A stretch of DNA of 64,000 nucleotides from Adenanthera pavonina (taxonomy: Eukaryota > Streptophyta > Magnoliopsida > Fabales > Fabaceae), in assembly GCA_026686845.1 (NCBI GenBank), contig JAIVEN010000012.1, positions 23,686,501-23,750,500 on the forward strand, given 5' to 3'. The notes under the pieces were generated by a model. It saw nothing but the letters and a program-made list of their open reading frames with translations, did not search any database and was not told the DNA's origin. Each line of letters opens with the position of its first letter. Position 1 is the stretch's first letter. This document shows positions 47,101 through 60,200 of this stretch, piece by piece. Both the position numbers and the translations under genes were made by a program.

Positions 47101-48011
47101 AAAAAACAACTTCAGTACTATCTAATTTGTCTTCGATAACTGTCTTTTTATGGAAACTTTTACATGCATGCTCAGAAAAATTTACAAGATTCACTATAGT
47201 TTTTAATAAATATTTGCATATAAATGTGGTAAAAGATAAATTCTTGTGAGGCTTAGTATAACACTAAACCTCTGGTGTCTAAAATTTGGAAAACTTGTGC
47301 CCATAACTTGAAGAATTAATTACGTATTACCATTCCTCTCCACAGCATTCAGCAAAAGTAAAATCACGCTATTATCTGTTATCTATCAATATATATAAAT
47401 AATTTACAACTAATCAAGAGGGCTGAGATGTTATTATAAGTTGCTTAGAAATGAATGAGTTTTTCGTGGAGATGAATATATTCATGAGGTAAGAAAACTC
47501 ACTTCAATGTTTCTTAACATATAGAAGAGATATATAAGAAAACACACTTGAAAGTTAGAATTATGTTGAAACTATCCAGTCCCCTCACCACTATCCCATA
47601 TCTTTAGTACTGCAAATATTCGTTAATTAACATAAAAAAGTATATGAAACAAAATTGTAATTATAAAATAATACACAGTTGGACATAACAGCCGACTTGT
47701 TTACGACTGAACCATAAACAATTAAGCTGTTAACAAAATTCTTATATTAGTAAAACCATATAAAACATTATAACTTCAAATAAATGTAGATCCATTGTTC
47801 ATTAACTCCCCTAATCACTGTTATAAAAATTGCAATAATAGGTACACTTTTCCCGCTCTAATTCTCACTTCCCCACAGTCCCATATATATGTGTGTGTAT
47901 AAATAAGCACCAACATGCGTCTCGAACCAGAACACAACAGACCATCTTCATACTTTCGATTCTCTCTCACAACTTTAACTCTCTCTCTCTCACTCACCGT
48001 CTCTGTCATCC
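47101..48011. other. Intergenic region and promoter of the 48.0 kb gene
   Basis: The region 47117-47310 repeats 44911-45383, and 47455-47600 is homologous to 30010-30160 downstream of the 26.5 kb pseudogene. The promoter has TATAAATA at 47898-47905, AGCACCAACATGCGTCTCG downstream of it, and a CT-rich leader before the ATG; the 26.5 kb pseudogene promoter is its nearest match. Confidence 0.6.
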
Positions 48012-50872
48012 ATGGAAGAAAGCAGCAGCAACAACGCCGTCATGAACAACCGCTCCTCCTCTACCCGCAAGGGTGGCTGGCAGGCCGCCATCTTCATCAT
48101 CTGTTAGTCTCATTTCCAACTCACATATCCTTCTGTCTCGGACACGACCATTGGTGTTTCTTAACAAGCTTACGTTAGATTCGCTAACATATTGTGATCT
48201 TATTCTTCCCAATTCGCAGGTGTGGAGTTCGCAGAGAGGTTCGCGTACCAAGGGCTGGCCGGAAACCTGATAACATACCTGACGAATGTTCTTTATCAGC
48301 CCATGGCGACGGCGGCCAAAAACGTCAACTTGTGGATCGGCATTTCATCGCTGTTTCCTTTGCTGGGTGGCTTCATCGCTGACTCCTATCTGGGTCGTTT
48401 CAAAACCATCCTCTGGTCTTCCCTTATCTATCTCTTGGTAAGAAGCTTTTTCGGTCCTGATTTTACGATTTGAATATTCTCCTTGGATCCAATATTCCTG
48501 TGATGCAACATGTTGTTTGAACTTAAAAGTTATATTTTTAGTTTCACAAGTTGAAAAATTTTAAACACTAAATGTTCTTTTAGTCTTGGTTGTGTCTGTT
48601 TTTCATCATCTTCCACATCACTGCTTAGTTTGTTTAACGAGCACAGTTCCCTCCTATCACATTAGACGCTGCATGCAAGTAGTAAACGTAAAGAATAAGC
48701 ACACACGTATCTGACTTCCCTAGCTACTGATCACATTTTGCAGATTAGCTATATATCTGTGCAATAAATAATTACTTCACTTATACTTTTACTCTCTCCA
48801 TACTTATTAAAAATCTGATCTGCAAAAACTATAAAAGAAAAAGAAAAAAAAGATCTATAGAAGCCGAACACCCCACACATTTATATCTATATGTGTGCGC
48901 GCATGCATGTAGTTATTATTGATGTATCAAAAAAAAGCATGAATCTTTTGGTGGGGTTGCAGATTCCCTATATAATTATGCTCGTATTTGCAATTAATTG
49001 AACATATTTTTTTCTACACATAATAACAAAAATTCTAATGTTGCACAAAAATGGTAGGGCATGGTTTTGTTGACACTATCTGTGTCAAGAATCAAACACA
49101 CAACTCTATTTTTTGTGGCTCTTTATATACTATCTATTGGGGACGGTGGTCACAAGCCATGTGTACAAACTTTTGCTGCTGATCAATTTGGTGACGAAAC
49201 ACAAGAGGAGAGGGATGCCAAGAGCTCTTTCTTTAATTGGTGGTACTTAGGGATCGTGGCTGGTTCAACTGCTGCAGTTTTGGTAGTTATATATCTCCAG
49301 GTAAATAATTAAATTCCTAATTCTTAATTTCTTTAAGTGCTCATTCTTTAATTTATTCATACATATATATTGATAACAAATAATATTTCGACCATCTTTT
49401 TTCGTATTTTATGAAACACTAAAATTTGTGTGAACGATTATACTATGAAAAATAGGATAATGTCGGGTGGGTTGTGGGCCTGGGAGTGCTAGCATGTGTG
49501 TTGGTTTTGGCATTGGCTATGTTTTTATTGGGAATCAAAAAGTACAAGAAAGAAGGCCCAACTGGAAGCCCATTCACCAGAATGGCCCAAGTTTTCGTAG
49601 CGGCTATTCGAAAATGGCGCGTGAAGGCCCCGTCCAATGATCAGCCCAATTACTGGTACGGCGGCAACGAGCACGATGGGTCCCACCTCGAACGCTTGGC
49701 TCATACCAACCAATTCAGGTGCTTTTCCTTTCCATTTCTCCCTAATAACTTGACAAAAAAAAATTGCTCAAGAGGGGAAAAAAAAGATGTTGTACCAATA
49801 GAAAATTGGCTTTAAATTCGACATACTTGATAAATAGTTGTCTTTTAAACATGCTGTTTTGTATTTAATTCCTAATCGTGTATGTGAAAAAGACCTAGGC
49901 ATACCCTTGCTGTTAGGAAAAAAATGGCTTTAAATTGAAAAATTAATACACTATTACCAACCACCATATTACACCGCGGAATATTATTGTAGATTACTGG
50001 AGAAAGCAATGATCATTGATGAGGTTGATGCCTCAAGCGAGACCAAGAACCCATGGAGACTATGTTCAGTGATTCAAGTAGAAGAAGTGAAGCTCGTTCT
50101 TCGTCTCATCCCCATATGGCTAAATTGTTTAATGTTCACTGTTATCCAATCTCAACTCCACACATTCTTCATCAAGCAAGGCAACACAATGGCTCGTTCG
50201 GTTGGAAAACACTTCCAAATCCCTCCTGCATCACTTCAAGGCGTCGTTGGATTCACAATCCTCGTCGCTGTCCCAATCTACGACCGAGTTTTCGTGCCCC
50301 TAGCTAGAAAATTCACAGGCCATCCAGCTGGTATCACAGTATTACAAAGAATCGGAACAGGTCTGTTCTTGTCTATACTTAACATGGCTGTCTCTGCCCT
50401 AGTAGAAACCAGAAGAGTTGGTGTTGCCAGAAAGTACAATCTCACAGATAATCCCAAAGCTATAATACCAATGAGCATTTGGTGGTTGCTTCCTCAGTTT
50501 ATGATCGCTGGTATTTCTGATGCATTCGCCATTGTTGGAATGCAAGAACTGTTCTATGATCAGGTGCCAGAAGCAATGAGAAGTTTGGGTGCTGCAGCAT
50601 ATATAAGCAGTGTAGGAGTTGGAAGCTTGGTTAGTAATGTTGTGATAGTTGTGGTGGAGGAAATTAGCTCACGAGCTGGTGATCAATGGTTAGGGAACAA
50701 TCTGAATAAGGCACACCTTGATGATTTTTACTGGGTTCTGGTTGGTTTAAGTGTTATAAGCTTTTGTGTTTATGTTTGGCTTGCTAAGCGTTTCATCTAC
50801 AAGAAGATTAATGTGGCTGAGACTAGCAACCAAGAAGGTTCTGATCCCAATAATGATGATGATCAAGTGTAA
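48012..50872 (+). CDS. NPF5-type transporter (564 aa), intact
   Basis: Exons are 48012-48102, 48220-48437, 49058-49300, 49456-49718 and 49993-50872. The start is ATG of MEESSSNNAV, the same N-terminus type as the 26.5 kb pseudogene. ExxER is at residues 33-37 and the TM4 lysine at 136. The block after it reads AADQFGDET, Gly replacing a conserved Asp. Exon 1 ends at a GTTAGT donor instead of the usual GTAAGT, a weaker site that could lower splicing efficiency, but the frame and acceptor fit perfectly. Exon 5 starts LLEKAMIIDEVDA and ends in an acidic tail (NNDDDDQV). It is the last member of the array; the neighbour at 54.5 kb is unrelated. Confidence 0.91.
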
Positions 50873-51035
50873 AACGTGAAAAGAAAGAATGTAGGAGTGA
50901 AGTGATTTTATTGTCTTTCAGCTTATGATTTTTATTGTTAATTAATGTTCCACTTCAATTGGTTAGTAAAATTCTAGCATTTCATGCAATTTTATTATTT
51001 CTTTTCATTTTTTTGGGTTATTAGTTTGTCTTGTA

Positions 51036-51304
51036 CCGCCTCCATTTTAAAATTTTTATTATTTAAGGTTTTAACACATAAAGTAAGAAATAATTAATTA
51101 TTATATATATTGACAAAAATACCATCATTTAATTAATTTATATTGTAATTAAAAAAAAGAAAGGACAAAAAGAATAATAATAATAATAATAATAATAAAT
51201 AATGAGAGCATAATTAAAAATTGAAGTTTTGAAATTCTAAAATAACAAAAGTCTTGAAACAAAATGAAAAGTCTAAAGCTACAAAAATTTATGATCGGAG
51301 AGAG
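51036..51304. mobile_element. Stowaway-like MITE
   Basis: The left end CCGCCTCCATTTTAAAATTT and the inverted right end CTCTCTCCGATCATAAATTT are flanked by TA on both sides (51034-51035 and 51305-51306). An (AAT)n microsatellite has expanded inside it. Confidence 0.7.
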
Positions 51305-51512
51305 TATTATATTGGGATATCATTCAATTGCAATGCCAAAGAACATTATTCCCTGATATGTCTTTAATAATTGCGCATTCTATGGATCCTAAATTCTTGA
51401 TAAAGAGTACTTATTAATCCAATGATTTAAATATATATTATAACTAATCTGAATTTAACAAACACAAACATTTGCATCTTGAAATACCAATGTCTACACA
51501 ATACATGTTTTC

Positions 51513-51936
51513 AGTGGCAGACTAGGACCCTAGCTCAGTGGGTGCAATTTTTTTTTTCAAATGATAGAAACTATTATCATATAAAAGATATACTAAAATC
51601 ATATAAAATTTCTACATATAAAATCAAATATATGTAGCTGAGATTTACATCATTGATATGTGGAGCAGTGTTGAGATATGATTTGAAATATTGAGATAGG
51701 ATCATATATTTGGATTTATTTATTGTTCTTCTTTCCCTATTTATTATTGATTTGGGCTTACTTTTATTCTGATGATAATTTATTTTAGATTTCTATTTAT
51801 ATACAAATTTAGTGGGTTAAAAAATAATATATATCTGGGTATAAAATAGAAACCATAACACATATGTACATCTAATTTTGGGGAATTTAGGGGGTACAGC
51901 CGCCCCTACTAAAGAGTACATAGGTCCGCCCGTGCA
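51513..51936. mobile_element. Degraded element with CAGTGGC...GGTCCGCCCGTG ends
   Basis: The left end CAGTGGCAGACTAGG and the inverted right end CACGGGCGGACCTATG are related. Such ends are frequent on non-autonomous DNA elements of dicots. The interior is AT-rich, non-coding, with no clear target duplication. Confidence 0.45.
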
Positions 51937-54368
51937 TGTTTTGAGTCAGGAAAAATAAAACGCTAGCTAGCTAATCAAATATATAAAGCAACCTTTTGTA
52001 GCATTTGAAAGTTTAATTTGATAACAACATATGGCAGCATTTGAAGGTAAGGATGAACTTAATGAAAATTTAAGTTGTAATAATCATCCTATTAACGATG
52101 TCAAGATCAAGATGATGGAAAAGTCAATGTTTTATTATTTAACTAACAAGTTTTCTTCGTACATTACTCTAATTCTACTAAATGAGTTAGATTGTTTATA
52201 ATTTATGATTACTGTGACTTATTGTAAATGTCAGTATATATTAATATATTGATTCCTGTGGACAGATAAATTTTTTTCTTTTATGCATGAAAATTTTGCC
52301 ACAATAAGTTACACCAGAATATCATATTTCAATTAGTTACAAATAAATAAGAATTTGTTGTACCATGGTCCAATCAATCTCATTTCTGAATATATGATAA
52401 GTGGGATGTGAAAAATGATCACAGTTTAATTAAAAGTAAATCCTTAACAACACACTTAATTTCAAATTACATTCAAACTATCCCATGCATTCCCTCTCCT
52501 CTAGACCATTTTTAGTGTAAACATTAATATAAATGGTTACATTTCCCAAACGATCAATCAAATATTATAGTGAAAAAGAAATCTCACCAGAAAAAGGGAT
52601 TTTGCTGGGGAAGGATTTTTTCCACCGAAAACTTGACAGATTTCAAAATTATAATTGTTCAATTGTTCAATTGTTCCAATTATGATTTTTTTTAAAAAAA
52701 TAAATAAAATGGGAAAGTCAATGATATGATATGCTTATTAAACAAAGAAAGAGAGAATTTGAGGGCCATCATATGTAGGACTTTTTCCATATTCAAAAGG
52801 CTGTTTGGAAATCAGAATTCTCTTTGCTTTTGGTCAATTTGGCCCTTTAAATTTGTCAAAAGACAATCATTTTAATACCAATAAATATTCTGAGCGCAAT
52901 ATTTGACTGATGAAATAATTTTCTTCTTGATTAGCAGTCTTCTTTTAAAATGAATATATAAATACATAATATTAATAGTAAGAAGGTCAATGGCATTTAT
53001 GAGATTCTTTATCTTATTATCGCATGTGTATGATCTTGGAAACAAGATATGGTTGGCTACTACGAAGGAATTGATTGAATAAAAAATTAAGATATACAAT
53101 AATAATTATCTCTAAACTCATTTTTGCTAACCGAACTAATTGATATTTTATTTATTTATTTGGCAAACCTCACATTCGCTTCTGTCAATTCTACAACACC
53201 TATATCAAGGGGAAAAATGGAAGGTCAAGATTAAGTTTAATCAAGGGCTGCGATTCAATTACAAAAGGAGTGATCTAAGCCGTTGACTGACAAAGGCCTA
53301 AGAATGGTCCAATAAAGGGGACAAAGACCTAAGATTGCAATTTAAAAAATGCATGCTGTACGAAGAAGCACATTATTTGGTCCCATATCATGTGCAATAT
53401 ATGTGTCTGTAAAAATCCTCACAACTTCATTTCACCAACTAACTCATTTTGCAATAAATGGCAAAATTTGATCTAACAAAAAAGTAAAAGGCAAAAAATT
53501 CAATTTTATACAAAAATTAAATTTTGACTCACTTCAACAGTAAAATAAAAAATGTGTAATAGTTTCTTTAAGATTTGTCTGAATACTCTATATAAGCAAC
53601 TTGATTTGCTTTGCAAGAGAGAAGAATAAGGACCAAACATGAATATAAAACATAACTATAATCTTTATAATTAGTTGGTATTATTCAAATAATTGATTCA
53701 CTTCTGTTTGAACAACAAATTGTATTATTCATAAGTTACAAATAGTGTAACTTACTTTTTGTATAGAAAAAATGTGTCTTATTTCATTTAAATTAATATT
53801 ACCTCATTTGTTTTTAAATGTGATTTAAGGTTTTATTATACATATTAAAAAATACAATTAATATGGTAGGGTTCCTTTTTAAATTTATTAATATACCCTT
53901 ATATAAATAAATAGATATAAAAAAGAACAATTAATATTATGTTTGACTTTTAAAATGTTATTTTGGAATTTTAAAATGACAACTAAATATAAACAATTTT
54001 TTTTTAAAATTTGACAAATAAAAAGAAATAAAGAGAGTACTAATATAACTAATATTAAATATGGAATCATAAGTTATGAATAGTAGGATTTATCTGTATG
54101 GAATGCATGGAAAAATATACCTAATTTTTTTTTTAAAAAAATTAAGCTTGTCAAGCATGTGCGTGTTGTGAATACATATCTAAACAGTATCCATTTTCCA
54201 AGTCAACTGTTATGCACTGCAATGTATAGTTAGTTGCATTTAATAATGAAACAAAAAGGTCAAAAGGAATAATGATGGACAAGTCCAATGTTAAATTAGG
54301 AAAAAAGAAGACAGCATCATCATCTTTTGCTTGTTTTTCAATTCAAGAATCAACCTAGAAGATCCTGC

Positions 54369-54418
54369 AGATTCTAGATGAAATCTGTGTGATCTCTTTT
54401 TCCAAACCGTGAGATTTC
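54369..54418 (+). promoter_or_regulatory. Cluster of three type-B response-regulator binding sites
   Basis: AGATTCT at 54369-54375, GAAATCT (inverse AGATTTC) at 54380-54386 and AGATTTC at 54412-54418 all fit the AGATT-type core bound by type-B ARR factors. They lie 125-175 bp before the start codon of a type-A response regulator, a class known to be induced directly by cytokinin. Binding here is inference. Confidence 0.55.
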
Positions 54419-54542
54419 CTATGAGCATTTTGTATCTTCCTCATCATCGTGGGTCTCCCTTTTTAAAATGTCCCATCCTCATCCATCTTCATCTTCATTT
54501 TCATCTAACTGAATTCTCTTTTATCTTCCTCTCTTTCTGGAT

Positions 54543-55921
54543 ATGGCTGCACAGGCACAGTTTCATGTTTTAGCTGTTGATGATAGTCTAATCGATAGAA
54601 TGTTGATTGAGAGGCTCCTCAAAACCTCTTCTTATCATGGTACTTTTGTTTCCTCTCTTCTTGGGTTCTTTTTTCTGGATAAATCAATATCAATATAAAA
54701 TGTAAAATATATAACTATTCATGAGTTACGAATAATACGTCTCATTCTCGTTCTCCGTGTAATGCATGAAGAGACGCTTGTGGTTTAGATTATAACATTA
54801 GATATATACGAGCTCAATTCAGTTTTTTTTTTTTCGGAGATATGAATTTAGATTGTGACATATAGAACTTGTGTTATGCAGTAACTGCAGTGGAGTCTGG
54901 CAGCAAGGCTCTGAAATTTCTGGGTTTGCAAGAGGAAGAGAAGATGAATGTAGAATCTGCCATTGTTGGTGCAGAAACTCATCAGGTTGAATTGTGATAT
55001 TAATGCATAATCTTTAGCATTTCTCTGGGTTGTTGAATTTGAATTGATCTTTGGTATGATTCACGCAGGACTTGGAAGTAAACTTGATCATCACAGATTA
55101 CTGTATGCCAGAAATGACAGGCTATGATCTCATGAGAAAAATCAAGGCAAGTTGCTGCAGTATCTAAAGTCTTGGGGGGGAAAAAAGGAAAAAGTACATG
55201 TGAAGACCCAAATGTTAAAACATTTAGTTATATCAGTTGTGTAACTTTGATTTTAGGAATAATTACAATTTTTAAAATCTTTTGACCAATAAATTTTAAC
55301 ATATGGATCCTTAAATGTAATTTTTTGCCAAAAAAAAATGTATCACTTCTTTATCAAAATTTTGTGTCCAGTTTCTAATACTACAAATTTTTCCCAAAAA
55401 TTTCTGTTGTGATCCAAAGACATCGGTATTCATTATCTTCATACGAAAAATGACCTAAAACTATTTTTTCAATAGGCATGTCGTAACCTTTCAATCACTC
55501 GTATTTTTTTTTTCTATTTTTGAAGTTAGATGATAATGGAATTTCACTAATTTGCAGGAATCTGAATCTCTAAGAGACATACCTGTTGTGATTATGTCCT
55601 CAGAGAATGTGCCATCAAGGATCAATAGGTAAGAGAAACTGCATATTACATTATATGGAAATTTCAAATTCACAAAATTGAAGGGTATCACATGACTAAA
55701 TCTGAAATCTAATCATTTTTTTTTGGGGTGTTTGGATCAGATGTTTAGAAGAAGGAGCTGAGGAATTCTTTCTGAAACCAGTCCAACAGTCAGACCTAAA
55801 CAGGCTCAAACCTCATTTGCTGAGAACAAAAGTTAAGGAAGAAGACCAATCGTCCATAAATAATACAAGAGAAGACCAGGAAGAGTGCAATTTTCAAGAA
55901 AAATGTAGGCCAAAAGTATAG
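54543..55921 (+). CDS. Type-A cytokinin response regulator (176 aa)
   Basis: This is a small receiver-domain protein that takes phosphate from histidine phosphotransfer proteins and dampens cytokinin signalling, in nucleus and cytosol. Exons are 54543-54639, 54882-54985, 55069-55146, 55558-55628 and 55741-55921. The receiver fills most of the protein: FHVLAVDDS (acidic pair), LIITDYCMPEMTGYDL (phospho-acceptor Asp), IPVVIMSSEN, and EEFFLKPV (conserved Lys). A short polar tail rich in Glu follows and there is no Myb-like DNA-binding domain, which makes it type A, not type B. The five-exon layout is typical of the ARR3/4/5/6 group. Intron 3 begins with GC (AAG|GCAAGT) and ends TTTGCAG, a GC-AG intron. 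It lies downstream of the AGATT cluster and is not related to its neighbours. Confidence 0.93.
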
Positions 55922-57260
55922 GACAAGTCATTTCAATTAACGGTTTTGACCATTTTTCTCGTGTCTCACAAGCAAAGTTAACGAGTTGATGGAGATTTAA
56001 TCAAGCTAATAGTTTTGGATCTAAATCCAAGAGGGGGAGAGAATTTCATTCAAATTTTTCATTTTCCACCATTGTTTTTTCCCAAGAGTAATTTTCATTC
56101 AATTTTTCTTCCTGTGGATAAGCATAATAATAATAGAAAAAAGAAGAAACTAACAATGAGATTTTTTTTTTAATAAAAAGGTAATTTTAAAAATTATTAC
56201 AACTCTCCTAGGTTCCTCACAGTAAAATACTTTTGCCAATTTCACTGCTCTAAAAGATGAAGAGTCAAGAGTATTCTAATCAAATGAGTTTAGTTGTCAT
56301 GTATCTTTCAATTTTCAAAATAAGAACATAAGATCTTTCATACTAACATTAACATCATGAAATAACATCTTCAGTGAGAGATAAAATCAACATAACCTGT
56401 AAAAACATAACCAGTATCGCACTAAAGTGTTATAATAACATTAGTATAGTGTTGCCAATTGAAGAAACAACCATCTTTCTTTAGTATCCCCAGAAATGAA
56501 ACAGGGGGAAAACTAGAGACTGCTCACATCTTCCTACCTCAACACAACTAGACATGACACTTTACAAAAGAATATGCAGAGAACCATTCGTTCTTCCGTT
56601 ACGCATGAGCAGACAAAAATGATACCACAACTGCTACGTAGTTCTCCACAAAAGAATAGTGCATGACACCCCCTAATACCAGTTGCATCAAGAATCATCA
56701 TCCTCCTTACATGTGCACTTTGTGAACATTCAAAATGAGCATTTATATCCAAAAAAATTGAAAATGCCTCATAAACAATTGGCAGGTGTAGAAAACTGCG
56801 AGCAGGGAGTTGTCCATGCTTAAGCAAATTAGTCAGTTCTTAATAATGGCAGGTCAGACTCCTGAAATAGGAGAAAAAGAGAAAAGAATAAGAGAATTAG
56901 TATACAAGGAAAAATAACAAAACAATACGTTCAGTATGAAGCTTCTGTCTTGGAATGAAACCAGTAAAATAAAATGATGCAATACAACAATTTAATTCCC
57001 CAGAGATCGTTAATTAATTTAAAGATATTCAGTCAAAAGCAACAACAAGGATCAACTTCCACTCCAAATAATAGAGATCACAGTACAATTTTATCAAATA
57101 TATTAATTCCAGAAGTACCATTTTTGCTATTTTGTTGATTGCTAAACCTGAATATATAGGTAAGAAATCAATAGAACATTTGCCATTATGTTCTGCCAAG
57201 CGCCATGAATCCATTACTCCTCATTTTTCCTTCATTTGATGTTACCAAACATGAACAGAG
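55922..57260. other. Intergenic region / convergent 3' ends
   Basis: The response regulator (+) and the helicase gene (-) converge here. On the minus strand, a strong pyrimidine tract and CAG acceptor at about 56862-56880 suggest an extra 3' exon of the helicase gene reaching into this region. I see no independent gene. Confidence 0.5.
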
Positions 57261-60200
57261 TTATGTAAAAGTTATTATGAACAAACCTTCTACATCATGA
57301 GGATTGGTGTTCACAAATCTAAGTTCCAGTAGATAACTGTTTTCTGCAAAATCATGCAAAGAGCGTGCTCGTCCCACTTCATCTTCTGATTGGACAACAG
57401 CTTTAGCTGGGAATTTTCTACCATCATTAGATTGGACAACAGCTTTAGCTGGGAAGTCTCTACTTTTGTCAGCATCCTGTTTAGACATTGATAGTTAAAG
57501 CATGAGTACAGCAAAAGTAGGGAAAAGGTGAGAAAACCTATGCAGCCCAAAAATAAAAGGAAAAGTAACCAAAATAACAAATTAGTAATTCTATAAAACA
57601 GGTCATCATTCATCACATGGTAACTGGTAGAGTCATAATTCTGAAAGATGTGTAGTCCAGATCATAGAGTTTCACCTGTAAAAATTCTAGCATTTGCTCT
57701 TCAATTGTACCACGCATTGCTAATGTTTCCACATGAATGGGGCGACAAGCACCCATACGATGAGCACGGCTAATTACTTGTTCCTCTATGCTGGTAAGTT
57801 TTTAACCATTAGAATTGGTTAGAGGATATGATTAAATTGGATTAATGTGGTGATTTGATTTGTAGCACGATGATAACAGTAAATTGTGGATAGGAAAGAC
57901 ACACACATGTAAAAATCAATTTATTCAACAACAATGCTCCGAAAGCCAATTAACTTGATTTTGATTGTGGAAAGTTTCATAAAACATCTTAGTGCATATT
58001 TGCCACGTTATTGAATGTGCGTTCCACCTTTTGCAAACAAACACATACTAATAGTTTTCCAACCAGAAAAAAAATTGAGGCATTAAAAATCCTGAATTAT
58101 CAAACTCAATTTTCACCTCAGCCTCATACAACAAAGTATTTTTTACCCATAGATTGATTAAATGTATTACCTTCTATCCCAGATTGGTTCCATTAAAAAA
58201 ACGTGTGTAACAAAACTCAAGTCAAGACCCAATGCAGCACTTCCGTCCATCACAAGTACCATACAACAGGGATCATGCTGGAATGTGGCCAGTGACTTTT
58301 TCTGGAAAAGAAAAAAGCGAACTACCCCTAGGTCAGAACCAAAAATAAATATTACTCAGCAACAGTAGTTGAGATTTCTCTAACATCATACCTTGTTGCT
58401 TGAATGCATTGGACTATACATCCCAGCATATTTAATACCAGCAATAGTCAACTGGTCAGAGAGAAATGCAAGTTAATAATATTATCATTTTGAAAAGAAT
58501 TCACAAAAAAATATCATACCCAAAATCTGGCACAGGGAGTACACCTGCTGTTCAATGACGTGTATATGCTCAAGAAATTGAGAAAATATCAGAACTTTCT
58601 CAGGCATATTATTGGGCTCAGTGCTAAGAGGGCATTGCTGGAATGATGATTTCACATCTCTCATCCGTTGAGGGCAACTGCTTTCAGCAAGAACCTGATC
58701 ATTGCTATTGTTCAAATAGTAGCCCTTCTCCTTATTGGATTCTTGCAAAGCTTTCAATCTCTGGACAAGATAGGAGACCTTGCTACTAGATGTTGATTGC
58801 CAATCAGGATCCCAATTATCCTGCACTCACAACAGAGCAGATTTACGATGATTTGCATACAAAAAATCATAGCAACTAGATTTTTAATAAAAACCCTGCC
58901 TGTTTATATGAAGGTTGCAGCTCAATAAGATCTTTGGGTACAGGCCACTTTGGGTTGGGATTTTCAGGGCGGGCTAGAGAATCAGGATTCTGCATCTCAT
59001 ATAATTTATTGCATCCAGGATAAGTACACTTCATACTGTCTAATGCAACACAATCAAGGCACAATAGATGCCGACATGGCGTAATAAAGGGAAGGCGGCA
59101 CCATTCCTTGCACCTTCACAAAAAAAAAAAAAGCAGTTCAATATGGCTATTAATAGAATCAAAGCACATTAAACATCAAAAGGCATATTACCTGACACAG
59201 CGGCCACCACAAAGGAGATTATATCTTATAGAGGAATACTCACCCGAATCAGGTTCCAAACCCCTTTCTACTAACATATCCATTGTTTCCTGAATATCTT
59301 CTCCAGCATGTGTAATTTTAATATGTCCAGCAACACAGCACGAGAGCCTGACATTTTTTATAGTTGCACTCCTAAATTTCCATTGTTTTCGATTCAGTAG
59401 ACTCTCAACATGTGAAGGATCGTTCCAATCAGCCATTAATATATTACGACGAACTGTTAGTACCAATTCATTATAAGTTCCAGCATGCTCATCAGTAAAA
59501 TCTAGATAGACAGCTTTCTTGATACATGGTGGAATATTATGCAAGTCTATTTTCCTTGCACTAATCATGCAGTTACGAAGTAGATGCAACAGACGAGACC
59601 TTCCTTCCTCCATCTCTGCCTCAAATGGCTTAAGGATGCCAACTTCCCATGACTTCGGATTCAGCCCATAAGCTTCTTCATGAAGGAACCTTAGCAACGG
59701 TTGTAAATGTGATAGTTGACTTTTAGGAGTGTTAGGTGTTGGTGTTCCTGTTAGTATCCAACGATTTGACGCTGTCAATGAAATAGCCATTTGCAACTTG
59801 TTTGTTAAGTTCACACTTGAGCCAAGAGTGTGCCCTTCATCTAACATGATCCTAAGCCAATGGACTTGCATCAAAACACTTCTCTTACGTGGGCTCCACT
59901 CTGCACTTAGACGACTAAATGTAGTAATGACAACATCATAATCCCATGCCAGACTATGCACAGATGGCTTCCACTTCCAAGTATCAGTCCAAACATAAAC
60001 TCGCAGTTGACTATCTTTGACATGCTTTTCTATTTGTGTTTTCCAGTGATCGATCAGGTTAGCAGGAACAACTACAAGGGTTGCTCTTGACAAGTATAAC
60101 CTAAATGAATCTAATGGCTCACGCAAAGCCATGCCAAGGGCAGCCACATCAAAAGCCAAATTATCAAGATTTTGTGGGTAGTACCACCTGGTTACACCTT

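Larger units (their letters stand above)
50873..54542. other. Intergenic region between transporter array and response regulator
   Basis: It contains the 3' flank of the last transporter, a Stowaway-like MITE (51036-51304), an (AAT)n run at about 51174-51200, a degraded element with CAGTGGCAGAC / GTCCGCCCGTG ends (about 51513-51936), and about 2.4 kb of AT-rich DNA (51940-54340) in which I see nothing specific. The last 180 bp are the promoter of the response regulator. Confidence 0.5.

Noticed and set aside
56534..56827. 97-codon minus-strand frame beyond the helicase gene
   Set aside because: No recognisable domain; it lies in likely 3' UTR sequence and lacks splice or promoter context.
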